Source: Chthoniobacter flavus
GTDB lineage: Bacteria; Verrucomicrobiota; Verrucomicrobiia; Chthoniobacterales; Terrimicrobiaceae
Length of the DNA: 40,566 bases
Assembly: GCA_945860745.1 (NCBI GenBank)
Contig: CAMASH010000028.1
Location: forward strand, 1-40,566
Reading direction: 5' to 3'
Shown here: piece by piece, positions 7,851-15,474 of the stretch
Position numbering within the stretch: position 1 is the stretch's first letter
Layout: the number at the start of each line of letters is the position of its first letter
The notes under the pieces: model-generated
Told to the model about the DNA's origin: nothing
Databases searched by the model: none
The model's input: the letters and a program-made list of their open reading frames with translations, nothing else
Made by a program: the position numbers and the translations under genes

Positions 7851-7927
7851 TGGTCGGGCCGGCGGGATTCGAACCCGCGGCCTCCTCGTCCCGAACGAGG
7901 CGCTCTACCAAGCTGAGCCACGGCCCG
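7851..7927 (-). tRNA. tRNA-Pro (anticodon CGG)
   Basis: A full 77-base cloverleaf on the minus strand. The acceptor stem CGGGCCG pairs with CGGCCCG, followed by an encoded ACCA. The D arm is GCTC-loop-GAGC. The anticodon stem is CCTCG/CGAGG around the loop TTCGGGA, giving anticodon CGG. The T arm is GCGGG-TTCGAAT-CCCGC. It reads CCG proline codons. It is followed by larC and lies back to back with rph. Confidence 0.97.
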
Positions 7928-8015
7928 AAAGAACGAACGTCGCAAATTTACCGGCGAAGGCAACAGGAAAAGAATCTTGCGCTCTCCACGGGGAACCGGT
8001 CACTTTGGCCGACTT

Positions 8016-8738
8016 ATGGCACGACCCGATGGCAGGGAGGCGACTGACCTCCGTAATGTGACTCTCGAACCCGGCGTGGCCCCGCACGCCCAGGGTTCGG
8101 TCCTGATCAGTTTTGGCAACACCAAGGTGATTTGCGCCGCCACGCTCGAGGAGGTGGTCCCCCGCTGGATGAAGGAACAGGGGGTTCCGGGCGGATGGAT
8201 CACGGCGGAATATTCCATGCTGCCGTATTCGACTCTGACCAGAAAGCCGCGGGACAGCAGCAAAGGCCGCCCCGATGGACGAGGGACGGAAATTCAACGC
8301 TTGATCGGGCGTTCCCTGCGGGCGGCGGTGGATCTGACCGCGCTGGGTTCGCGCACACTTTGGGTGGATTGCGACGTGTTGCAGGCCGATGGCGGCACCC
8401 GCACGGCGGCGATCACGGGAGCCTGCGTGGCCATTGAACTGGCCTGCCGGACCTTGATTGATGCGGGAAAAATTTCCAAGTCACCGGTCAAGCGCCGCGT
8501 GGCGGCGGTCAGCGTGGGCATCGTGGACGACCAGCCGCTTCTCGACCTGAATTATCTCGAAGACAAGGACGCCAGCGTGGACATGAATCTGGTCATGACC
8601 GACCGGCTGGAGTTTGTGGAATTGCAGGGCTCCGGCGAGGAGGCGGTTTTTTCCGACGCGCAACTCGCGGCCTTGCTGGAGTTGGGCCGGGGGGGGATCC
8701 GCCGCCTGCTTGAAATTCAAAACTCGATCTTAACTTGA
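8016..8738 (+). CDS. rph: Ribonuclease PH
   Basis: 240 residues from the ATG at 8016 ([13 protein letters not shown]), which matches the family start; an upstream in-frame start at 7977 adds residues without family character. Conserved features are [14 protein letters not shown] (near 29-42), [20 protein letters not shown] (basic tRNA-binding and active-site region), [19 protein letters not shown] and the late aspartate region [14 protein letters not shown]. RNase PH trims tRNA 3' ends by phosphorolysis. No Shine-Dalgarno sequence is seen. The stop TGA overlaps the gmd ATG by one base (TGATG). Confidence 0.96.
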   Translation: MARPDGREATDLRNVTLEPGVAPHAQGSVLISFGNTKVICAATLEEVVPRWMKEQGVPGGWITAEYSMLPYSTLTRKPRDSSKGRPDGRGTEIQRLIGRSLRAAVDLTALGSRTLWVDCDVLQADGGTRTAAITGACVAIELACRTLIDAGKISKSPVKRRVAAVSVGIVDDQPLLDLNYLEDKDASVDMNLVMTDRLEFVELQGSGEEAVFSDAQLAALLELGRGGIRRLLEIQNSILT

Positions 8739-9724
8739 TGAAAAAAGCACTTATTACCGGCATCACCGGACAGGATGGTTCGTACCTCGCGGATTTCCTT
8801 CTGGCCAAGGGCTACGAAGTTCACGGCATCATCCGCCGGGCCAGCACCTTCAACACCGATCGCATCGACCACCTTTATCAGGATCCCCATGTCAACGGGG
8901 TGAAGCTTTTTCTTCACTATGGCGACCTGGCGGATTCGGTGAATCTGGTGAAGTTGATTTACCAATTGAAGCCGGATGAAATCTACCATCTCGGGGCTCA
9001 AAGCCACGTCCGGGTCAGTTTCGACATTCCCGAGTACACCGCCGATGTGACCGGGGTCGGCACGATCCGCATCCTCGAGGCCATGCGCGAGGCCGGGGTG
9101 AAGTCGCGGTTCTATCAGGCCTCGAGCAGCGAGATGTTCGGCAAGGTGCGGGAGGTGCCTCAAACCGAGACGACTTCGTTCTGGCCGCGGAGTCCCTATG
9201 GGGTGGCCAAGGTTTTTGCCTACTGGGCCACGGTGAATTACCGCGAAAGCTACGGCATGCACGCGACCAATGGCATCTTATTCAATCACGAGAGCCCCCG
9301 CCGCGGTGAAACCTTCGTTACCCGCAAGATCACCCGGGCGGTTGCGGCCATCACACAGGGGCGTCAGAAGGAGTTGTATCTGGGAAACCTCGACGCCAAG
9401 CGCGATTGGGGCTACGCCCCGGAATATGTCGAGGCCATGTGGCTGATGCTCCAGCAGGATTCCTCCGATGACTTCGTGGTGGCGACCGGCGAAACCCACA
9501 CCATCCGGGAATTTCTGGATGAGGCTTTCGGCCACGTCAATCTGGACTGGAAGGATTATGTGAAGCACGATGCGCGATATGAGCGCCCGGCGGAAGTTGA
9601 TCTTCTGGTGGGCGATGCCTCGAAGGCCAAACGCCAGATCGGCTGGGAACCCAAGGTGCGATTCGCCGAATTGGTGCGGATCATGGTGGACGCCGACCTG
9701 GCCGCAGCGCAAAAACACACTTGA
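8738..9724 (+). CDS. gmd: GDP-mannose 4,6-dehydratase
   Basis: 328 residues, normal for Gmd, with the SDR cofactor loop [10 protein letters not shown] near the N-terminus, [13 protein letters not shown], the SSSEMFG segment and the catalytic [21 protein letters not shown] is the diagnostic Gmd stretch. The enzyme converts GDP-D-mannose to GDP-4-dehydro-6-deoxy-D-mannose, the precursor of GDP-fucose, GDP-rhamnose or GDP-perosamine used in surface polysaccharide. It is coupled to rph by a one-base overlap; the TTG at 8735 directly before the ATG is a possible alternative start. No fucose synthase or other GDP-sugar gene follows in the window. Confidence 0.95.
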   Translation: MKKALITGITGQDGSYLADFLLAKGYEVHGIIRRASTFNTDRIDHLYQDPHVNGVKLFLHYGDLADSVNLVKLIYQLKPDEIYHLGAQSHVRVSFDIPEYTADVTGVGTIRILEAMREAGVKSRFYQASSSEMFGKVREVPQTETTSFWPRSPYGVAKVFAYWATVNYRESYGMHATNGILFNHESPRRGETFVTRKITRAVAAITQGRQKELYLGNLDAKRDWGYAPEYVEAMWLMLQQDSSDDFVVATGETHTIREFLDEAFGHVNLDWKDYVKHDARYERPAEVDLLVGDASKAKRQIGWEPKVRFAELVRIMVDADLAAAQKHT

Positions 9725-9769
9725 CGCCCAGAGTGATCCGACGGACTATTCCTGCTTTTCCAAATTCCC

Positions 9770-10033
9770 ATGGCCATCAAATGTGAAATTACCGGAGCCA
9801 AGCCCAAGCGCGGCTCCACCATCCACCGCCGCGGTCTCGCCAAGAAAAAGGGCGGAATCGGCATGCACGTCACCGCCGTAACCCCCCGCTGGCATTCGCC
9901 CAATCTCAAGAGCAAACGCGTTTGGGTGCCTGAACTGAAGAAGTTCGTCACCGTCAAAGCCACGGCTCGCGCCTTCAAGACGATCTCCAAAAACGGAGCC
10001 TATAAAACCCTGCGCAAAGCGGGAGTTGTCTGA
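9770..10033 (+). CDS. rpmB: 50S ribosomal protein bL28
   Basis: 87 residues of a very basic protein. MAIKCEITGAKPKRG, the SPNLKSKRVWVP segment and the end (KTLRKAGVV) are those of bL28, a component of the large ribosomal subunit. No Shine-Dalgarno sequence is seen before the ATG. The gene usually paired with rpmB (rpmG) is absent; a small unknown gene follows instead. Confidence 0.95.
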   Translation: MAIKCEITGAKPKRGSTIHRRGLAKKKGGIGMHVTAVTPRWHSPNLKSKRVWVPELKKFVTVKATARAFKTISKNGAYKTLRKAGVV

Positions 10034-10069
10034 TCCCGGTCACCAAAACCCCCAAACCAAAACCCTATT

Positions 10070-10282
10070 ATGGCCTTCAACGTAATTAGCAAAAGATCCG
10101 GCAAAACCTACCACCTCCATGCCCGCTTGCAGAAGCTCAAGGGCGGCCAGGAAGTGACCCTTTACTACTTCGCGGGCGTCCCGGGCCCTCTGGCCATTGA
10201 TGCCCTCCCTGAAGGCTACCTCGTCTCGGAAAACGAGAAGACCGGCCTTCCTTTGCTCAAGAAAGCGAATAAGGGCGCCTGA
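10070..10282 (+). CDS. Small conserved-looking protein of unknown function downstream of rpmB
   Basis: 70 residues, MAFNVISKRSGKTYHLHARL onwards, with basic patches (KRSGK, KLKGG, KKANKG) and a central beta-prone, hydrophobic stretch (QEVTLYYFAGVPGPLAIDAL). It begins 36 bases after rpmB, and codon use is like that of rpmB, so it is probably a real co-transcribed gene. The composition would suit a small nucleic acid- or ribosome-associated protein, but that is inference only. No Shine-Dalgarno sequence is visible before the ATG. Confidence 0.7.
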   Translation: MAFNVISKRSGKTYHLHARLQKLKGGQEVTLYYFAGVPGPLAIDALPEGYLVSENEKTGLPLLKKANKGA

Positions 10283-10288
10283 ACCAAT

Positions 10289-10309
10289 CGGCCTCCGGGC
10301 CGTTCTTTC
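10289..10309 (+). terminator. Short intrinsic terminator-like hairpin after the rpmB operon
   Basis: CGGCC (10289-10293), loop TCCG, GGCCG (10298-10302), followed by TTCTTTC. It lies between the convergent rpmB-operon and xerC genes, where a terminator is expected. The stem is only 5 bp but all GC. Confidence 0.45.
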
Positions 10310-10369
10310 GGGAGTGCGGACATCCCCTTGCGCCGTGGACAGCCATGGTCGTGGCCCCGATTGAATCGA

Positions 10370-11305
10370 TCAGGCCCTGGGATGAGCTGATCCGTAAGCC
10401 CGCTTGAGTCGTTCTGTTGTGACGTGGGTGTAAACCTGTGTGGTCGAGAGGCTGGCGTGACCCAGCAGGGTCTGAACGCTCCGGAGATCCGCCCCGCCAT
10501 CCAAGAGATGCGTGGCGAACGTGTGTCTGAGCTTGTGGGGACTCAAATCGGCCGGTAGCCCGGCGGCTTGCAGATATTTTTTTATGGCCAGCCAGACGGA
10601 CCGCGAGGAAAGCCGCTGCCGGGACTTGTTGATAAAGAGCGGCCCGGCATGCACGTTTGCCAGGCTGCGGTAGCGTGAAATGGCTTCCAAAGCCGGCTGC
10701 CCAACCGGGCAGATGCGCTCCCTGGCCCCTTTGCCAAAGACCCGGACGGTCTCGCTGATCGGATCAAGGTCCCGAACGTCCAGGGAGGTTAATTCCGAAA
10801 GACGGATACCGCTTGAATAGAATAGCTCAAGAATGGCTTCGTCCCGGGCCGCCATCCAGACCGGAGCCTGTTTCGTGGGCTCCACGGAACGCGGGTTTTC
10901 CAGGAGGGTTTCCATCTGTTTCACCGTCAGAAATTTTGGAAGAGATTTTTCCGCCTTTGGCAGATCAATTAACTTTATAATATTTGTATCCAAGATATTA
11001 CGAATAACAAGAAATTGATAGAAGCTCCGTAAAGCTGAGAAGACAACGCGAATGGAGGCGCGGGCTTTTCCGGCCTTCATGAGGTGAAAAAGGAAGGCGC
11101 GGAAGTCCTCGATGGTGGCGTCCTTCCAGGAAACGCCGGGGCGGAAATCCCGAAAGCTTTGCAGGGCGATCCGGTATCCGGTCAGGGTATGAGGCGAGAC
11201 GTTTTTCTCTCCCTCCAGATAAAGAAGAAACTGACCGGACAGCAGATCTCCGCCGGTTTGGGAGCGGGCCTTCCGGTCCGCGGTCTTGCGGCAGGGCTTT
11301 TTCAG
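10370..11305 (-). CDS. xerC: Tyrosine recombinase XerC/XerD-like, probable CTG start
   Basis: 311 residues if it starts at the CTG at 11303-11305. The first ATG in frame (11078-11080) would cut off the N-terminal core-binding domain, yet the frame upstream reads as a normal Xer N-terminus: FLLYLEGEKNVSPHTLTGYR (27-44 approx.), then SFRDFRPGVSWKDATIEDF. The frame is open back to a TAA at 11357-11359 and holds no ATG, GTG or TTG before codon 76. The CTG overlaps the stop of the DUF4912 gene as CTGA. All catalytic residues are present: R168, K192, H257, R260, H283 and nucleophile Y292. Xer recombinases resolve chromosome dimers at dif. XerC versus XerD is not certain; the symbol is the closer guess. 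Confidence 0.85.
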   Translation of the reverse strand: MKKPCRKTADRKARSQTGGDLLSGQFLLYLEGEKNVSPHTLTGYRIALQSFRDFRPGVSWKDATIEDFRAFLFHLMKAGKARASIRVVFSALRSFYQFLVIRNILDTNIIKLIDLPKAEKSLPKFLTVKQMETLLENPRSVEPTKQAPVWMAARDEAILELFYSSGIRLSELTSLDVRDLDPISETVRVFGKGARERICPVGQPALEAISRYRSLANVHAGPLFINKSRQRLSSRSVWLAIKKYLQAAGLPADLSPHKLRHTFATHLLDGGADLRSVQTLLGHASLSTTQVYTHVTTERLKRAYGSAHPRA

Positions 11306-12648
11306 GGGTGGGCACCCATCGGCACACCCAAGTCGGGCTGGGCGGTATCGTCCACCTTACCGCTCTTCGGGGTGCCGCGGTCGAATCGCAGAATGGTGCT
11401 GCGGGTTTCCACGCCATCGGGCGAAGTGGCCACGACGGGAATTTCGGAGGCGCCGTCGGGGAAGATGAAATGGTGGCGGAAGGAGCCGTCGGGATTGAGG
11501 GGAATCGGTTTTCCGTCGATGGTCACCCTGGCCCGCGGATCCGTGCTTCCAGAGAAGATGACCTCCGCGTTGACATGCATGAAAAGGCTGCGCTCCGGCC
11601 CGAAGGAACTGAGGGTTTCCGACCCGCCGGACCAGCTTGTGGTGGCGGCCTGACTCCAGCTCGACAGTGCGGCCTGCGGCCAGCTCGAGAGAGCGACTCC
11701 GCCCCAACGGGAGGTGGCTTGGGCAGCGGCTGTCCAACTGGTCAGGGCTGCCGTGGCCCAACTGGAGAGGGCGGCAGGCCCCCAGCTTGAAACACCGGGT
11801 CCGGCTTGCGCCGTAAACGCGCTGAATAAGCTGGTTTCCCCGGCACCCCACGGTCCTGCGGCAAGCAGTTCGCTGGCGCTTCCGCTGCGGAGTTTTTCCT
11901 CAAGGTGCTGGCGGATGCGGACCTCGATTTCTTCCGAACTGAAGGAACCGCTGGAAAGCTCTTCCAGCATCTCCGCACCCAGCAAGGCCTCGAGAACGAT
12001 GCGTTGATCAGACGCGAGATCCGGGAAAAGTTCTGGTCCGAACGGCACCAGTTTTCCATCCTTCTGCAGCCGGGCGAGGGCCTGGATGAGGGTTTCGCCG
12101 GAGCGGATGGAGGTTTGCACGTTTTCCAGGAGATTTTGGAAACTCAAATGCAGGGGAATGGTGGCGTAGTCGAACTGGTCGGAATCCGACAAGTGGTCCG
12201 GTGGCGTCTGGATCGTGGCGGAGTGGGCGATGGCATTCCAGGTCGTTCCCCGGTAATAGCCGATTTCGACAGTGTATTTTGCCCCGGCTGTTTTTACCGG
12301 GATATACCAATTCCGGGTTTCAAACGAGACCTCGATTTCGGTCTCAACGGCTTCCTCGCCTTTATAAACGCGCAGGAAAGTCTGCCCGCCGGGATGCCGG
12401 GAAATATCGATATCCCAATAGGTGAACAACCAATGCGGTTCCTGGGCGACCAGGAAAATGGTATCGGTCCCGTAGCTCCGGGGGAGTTCGCCCAAGCGGT
12501 CAAGATCGCTGGTTTTGAATTCGGAGCTGTTTTCCACAGGTGGTCTTTGCGCCTTGGGGGGATTTTCGCGCCGGAACGGAGCTTTTCGCGCCGGGCTGGC
12601 TGACGGTTTCTCTTTCGTGGTCTTTTCCCCTTCGGTTTTCCTGCTCAT
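11302..12648 (-). CDS. DUF4912 domain protein with octapeptide Trp repeat
   Basis: 448 residues. A basic, disordered N-terminus (1-45) is followed by a DUF4912-like domain (about 50-150) with LPRSYGTDTIFLVAQEPHW and FTYWDI. A helical region (165-255) comes next. Residues 283-340 form an array in which Trp recurs at 289, 297, 305, 315, 323, 331 and 339, mostly every eight residues, with the unit SSWxxAAL. The C-terminus (355-425) resembles an Ig-like or glucodextranase-type beta domain (DPRARVTIDGKPIPLNPDGS). DUF4912 proteins are of unknown function and some are membrane- or surface-linked; no signal peptide is seen here. The gene diverges from degP and overlaps the xerC start. Confidence 0.85.
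   Translation of the reverse strand: MSRKTEGEKTTKEKPSASPARKAPFRRENPPKAQRPPVENSSEFKTSDLDRLGELPRSYGTDTIFLVAQEPHWLFTYWDIDISRHPGGQTFLRVYKGEEAVETEIEVSFETRNWYIPVKTAGAKYTVEIGYYRGTTWNAIAHSATIQTPPDHLSDSDQFDYATIPLHLSFQNLLENVQTSIRSGETLIQALARLQKDGKLVPFGPELFPDLASDQRIVLEALLGAEMLEELSSGSFSSEEIEVRIRQHLEEKLRSGSASELLAAGPWGAGETSLFSAFTAQAGPGVSSWGPAALSSWATAALTSWTAAAQATSRWGGVALSSWPQAALSSWSQAATTSWSGGSETLSSFGPERSLFMHVNAEVIFSGSTDPRARVTIDGKPIPLNPDGSFRHHFIFPDGASEIPVVATSPDGVETRSTILRFDRGTPKSGKVDDTAQPDLGVPMGAHP
11632..11790 (-). repeat. 24-bp-period coding repeat (Trp octads) inside the DUF4912 gene
   Basis: Seven Trp codons recur at intervals of 24 bases, with one 30-base interval between the third and fourth. The flanking Ser-Ser and Ala-Ala-Leu codons repeat with them (for example CTGTCGAGCTGG-like units on the minus strand). 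The tract is a diverged minisatellite, so copy number may vary between strains. Confidence 0.8.
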
Positions 12649-12734
12649 GCAAGCTTAAAGTCCTCTCCTAAACGCATTTGAAACACAGGGTTTCCGCGCT
12701 GGCAACGGTTTTTTTGTTTCATTTTCGCCGCTCC

Positions 12735-12762
12735 TTGAAAATCTGTCGATATGGGGTAATTT
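12735..12762 (+). promoter_or_regulatory. Candidate sigma70-type promoter for degP
   Basis: TTGAAA at 12735-12740 and TAATTT at 12757-12762 are separated by 16 bases. The predicted transcription start would fall at or next to the ATG at 12769, implying a leaderless or near-leaderless mRNA. A GGGGT at 12753-12757 could instead act as a weak ribosome-binding site for a longer transcript. Both readings are inference. Confidence 0.35.
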
Positions 12763-12768
12763 TCCGGC

Positions 12769-14187
12769 ATGAAATTGCGCATCCTTTCCTTTCTTGGAGT
12801 TGTTCTTCTGAGCGGCCAGGTTTTTTCCCAACAGCCCGCCGCGGTCGGTCCGCTGGCCCGGCAACTGAATGATGCCTTCGCCGGGGTCTACGAAAAGATC
12901 GCCCCGTCCGTCGTGGTGATCGAAGTCAAAGGAGCCGCCGAAACCAGCGTGCCCGGTTTACCGGAGGGCCTGGAGTTCTTTTTCCGAGGGCCCGATGGAC
13001 GTCCCATCCCCGGACGCCCCGAACAGGGGTCCGGTTTTATCATTTCTCCGGATGGTTACATCGTGACGAATCAGCATGTGCTCGAATCGGTCGTGGCAGG
13101 CGAGGGGGTCACAGTTCGTTTGCGGGACGGACGGAAATTTCCTGCGAGCATCGTCGGGACCGACAAAAAATCCGATATCGCGGTTTTGAAGATCGAAGCG
13201 GAAAACCTTCCCGTAGCCGAACTAGCCAACAGCGACACCGTCCGGGTCGGGCAGTTCGCTTTTGCCATCGGTGCGCCCTACGATCTGCCCTACACGTTTA
13301 CGGTCGGAGTCATCAGCGCCAAGGGCCGCGACGAACTTACTTCCAGCCAGACCTATGAGGAATACATTCAGACCGACGCCGCCATCAATCCCGGCAATAG
13401 CGGCGGCCCCCTTTGCGACATCGATGGAAAAGTCGTCGGCGTGAATGCCCTGATCAATGGCATCAATCGCGGCCTGGGTTTTGCCGTTCCGATCAACATT
13501 GCCCGTCAGGTCAGCGACCAACTCATGGCCCAGGGACGCGTTTCGCGCTCGTGGCTTGGGATTGAGATCGTCAGTTTGCAGGACAACGAGGAAGCCCGGC
13601 AGGATTTTCCCGGTCTGACCGCGGGCGTCATTGTGCGGAACATCGAGCCCGGCACGCCGGCCTCCGACAGCGAACTGCGCGCCGGTGATGTCATCTTGAA
13701 AGTGGACGGCAAACCCATCGCCCGCTCCCGCGACCTTCAGCGCGAAATCCTCTCAAAAAAAATCGGCCAGACCGTTCAACTCGAACTCTGGCGCAACGGG
13801 CAGACCACCACCATTGCGCTGCGCACCGGCGAGCAGCCGGAGAAACTTCTGCGCGCCTCGAACCGTCGCGATCCCGGGCAGTTCCCACCGCCCCGGACCG
13901 TGCCGCAGGCCAGAAAAAACACCCCGGGAGGAATTCACGGTCTTGTGCTGGAAAACGTCGGGGCATCCGCCTCCGTTCCCGGCGTGCGCGTGGCCGAGGT
14001 CGAACCCGACAGCGCCGCCGCTGTCGCAGGATTGGTTTCCGGCGACATCATTACCGAGGCGGCCGGCAAAGCCGTCCGCAACCGCGCGGAACTCGAAGCG
14101 GTGCTATCCGAGACCGACCTGTCCCGCGGCGTCATGTTCCTGCTCGAACGCAACGGGCAGAGAACCTTCAAGATCCTCAAGCCCTAG
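12769..14187 (+). CDS. degP: Periplasmic serine protease HtrA/DegP with two PDZ domains
   Basis: 472 residues. A signal peptide (1-20, MKLRILSFLGVVLLSG-VFS) precedes the trypsin-like domain with the catalytic triad H103 (TNQHV), D136 (KKSDIAVL) and S211 (NPGNSGGPL). PDZ1 spans about 262-352 (SWLGIEI, then AGDVILKVDG) and PDZ2 about 388-470 (VEPDSAAAVAGLVSGDIITE). This is the standard DegP/DegQ layout for a periplasmic quality-control protease and chaperone. The Q-linker between the PDZ domains (SNRRDPGQFPPPRTVPQ) is proline-rich. The gene is divergent from the DUF4912 gene, with 120 bases between the starts. DegP, DegQ and DegS-like roles cannot be separated by sequence alone. Confidence 0.94.
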   Translation: MKLRILSFLGVVLLSGQVFSQQPAAVGPLARQLNDAFAGVYEKIAPSVVVIEVKGAAETSVPGLPEGLEFFFRGPDGRPIPGRPEQGSGFIISPDGYIVTNQHVLESVVAGEGVTVRLRDGRKFPASIVGTDKKSDIAVLKIEAENLPVAELANSDTVRVGQFAFAIGAPYDLPYTFTVGVISAKGRDELTSSQTYEEYIQTDAAINPGNSGGPLCDIDGKVVGVNALINGINRGLGFAVPINIARQVSDQLMAQGRVSRSWLGIEIVSLQDNEEARQDFPGLTAGVIVRNIEPGTPASDSELRAGDVILKVDGKPIARSRDLQREILSKKIGQTVQLELWRNGQTTTIALRTGEQPEKLLRASNRRDPGQFPPPRTVPQARKNTPGGIHGLVLENVGASASVPGVRVAEVEPDSAAAVAGLVSGDIITEAAGKAVRNRAELEAVLSETDLSRGVMFLLERNGQRTFKILKP

Positions 14188-14247
14188 GGCAAAGTTGGTG
14201 GTTGAGAGTTGAGGGTCGACGGGGCATGATTCCGCTCCAGCAGAATC

Positions 14248-14877
14248 ATGCAGCGTCTCCTCTCCCAAATCGGCCGCAGTCAGCGGCTCGCCGTGCTGAA
14301 CCTGATCAAGCGCACGGCGGACGGCCTGACCGTGCGCGACATGGCCGATCGGCTCAAGATGAGTTACATGGGCGTGAAGCAGATCGGCATCGACCTGGAA
14401 CGCGACGGCTACCTCGACACCTTCCGTCGCAACCGCGGGGTGGGGCGGCCCGAGCACATTTATCGCCTGACCAACAAAGCCCGCGATCTCTTCCCCCAGG
14501 CCGACAATGCCCTGGCCCTTTCTCTCCTCGAACAAGCGAGAAAACTTTACGGACCCTCAGCCGCGGAGAAAATCCTGTTTCTTCATTTTCAAGAAAAGGC
14601 CAAAAACTATGCGGAAAAAATCCGGGGTGACACGCCGGGCGAGCGCGCCAAATGGCTGGTCCGCCTCCGCGACAGCGAGGGCTGCATGGCCGACTTCGCG
14701 TCCGAACCCACCCTGCGCATCGTCGAACGCCATCATCCCATGGAGGCACTCTTTGCCGTCCTGCCCAAAGCCGCCGAGATGGAGCGGGACATGTTTCAGC
14801 AAATTCTCGGCACGACGGTGCGGCGTCAGCAGACCGGGGAAGGGGGTTCCTACGAATGCATCTATTTCGTGGGTTGA
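14248..14877 (+). CDS. HTH transcriptional regulator, SufR/DeoR-like
   Basis: 209 residues. The N-terminal winged helix-turn-helix is clear: SQRLAVLNLIKR, then LTVRDMADRLKMSYMGVKQI as the helix-turn-helix, then GVGRPEHIYRLT as the wing (up to about 75). The GRPxxxYxLT wing and C-terminal half resemble SufR-type regulators, which bind an Fe-S cluster. Here only C146 and C204 remain, and the expected CP motif is HHP (162-164), so Fe-S binding is doubtful. It lies just upstream of an FMN reductase on the same strand (31 bases to that start), so a redox-related role is possible but inferred. Confidence 0.75.
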   Translation: MQRLLSQIGRSQRLAVLNLIKRTADGLTVRDMADRLKMSYMGVKQIGIDLERDGYLDTFRRNRGVGRPEHIYRLTNKARDLFPQADNALALSLLEQARKLYGPSAAEKILFLHFQEKAKNYAEKIRGDTPGERAKWLVRLRDSEGCMADFASEPTLRIVERHHPMEALFAVLPKAAEMERDMFQQILGTTVRRQQTGEGGSYECIYFVG

Positions 14878-14907
14878 AGCCCGGTGTTTTCCTGTCACCT
14901 TCGCTCC

Positions 14908-15459
14908 ATGTCCAAGATTCTCATCATCGCCGGCACCAACCGTCCGGGCAGCAACACCGCCAAAGTCGCCGCCCACATTGATGCCATTTACCGCGCCGCC
15001 GGCCATCCCGCGGAGGTGCTCGATCTCGCCGGGCTCCCGCCCGAGATTTTTGCCGCTGCCAGCTACGCAGAAAAGCCCGCGTCGTTCCGACCTTTCTCCG
15101 AAGCCGTCCTGCAAGCCACCGGCCTTCACCTCGTCACGCCCGAATACAACGGCAGCGTGCCCGGTGTGCTCAAGTACTTCATCGACATGCTGAAGTTCCC
15201 TGAGAGTTTCGAGCGTAAGCCTGTTGCGTTCACCGGTCTCGCCGCCGGCAGGTGGGGCGCGCTGCGTCCGGTCGAGCAACTGCAGACCATCTTCTGCTAC
15301 CGCAACGCGCACATTTACCCCGAGCGCGTCTTCATTCCCTCGGTCAATGACCACCTCACTCCCGAGGGCGGCTTGAAGGATGAGGAACTGCTCGGGCGCT
15401 TGCGCAGCCAGGCTGACGGGTTTGCAAAATTCATCGCCTCGCTCGCGAAGAAAAGTTGA
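14908..15459 (+). CDS. NAD(P)H-dependent FMN reductase family protein
   Basis: 183 residues from the ATG at 14908; an earlier in-frame ATG at 14884 adds MFSCHLRS, which is not family-like. The flavodoxin-like fold is shown by ILIIAGTNRPGSNTAKVA (phosphate loop for FMN) and by TPEYNGSVPGVLKYFIDML (about 77-95), the family signature. Members reduce FMN, quinones, azo dyes or chromate in the cytoplasm with NAD(P)H; the true substrate is not evident. It sits between the HTH regulator and the OppA-like gene on the same strand. No Shine-Dalgarno sequence is visible. Confidence 0.88.
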   Translation: MSKILIIAGTNRPGSNTAKVAAHIDAIYRAAGHPAEVLDLAGLPPEIFAAASYAEKPASFRPFSEAVLQATGLHLVTPEYNGSVPGVLKYFIDMLKFPESFERKPVAFTGLAAGRWGALRPVEQLQTIFCYRNAHIYPERVFIPSVNDHLTPEGGLKDEELLGRLRSQADGFAKFIASLAKKS

Positions 15460-15474
15460 TTTGATCGTGGCGCG

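Noticed and set aside
6626-8047. Plus-strand frame of 473 residues over larC
   Set aside because: Antisense to larC and tRNA-Pro; the motifs belong to LarC on the minus strand.
11084-11653. Plus-strand frame of 189 residues
   Set aside because: Overlaps xerC and the DUF4912 gene in antisense and has no family features.
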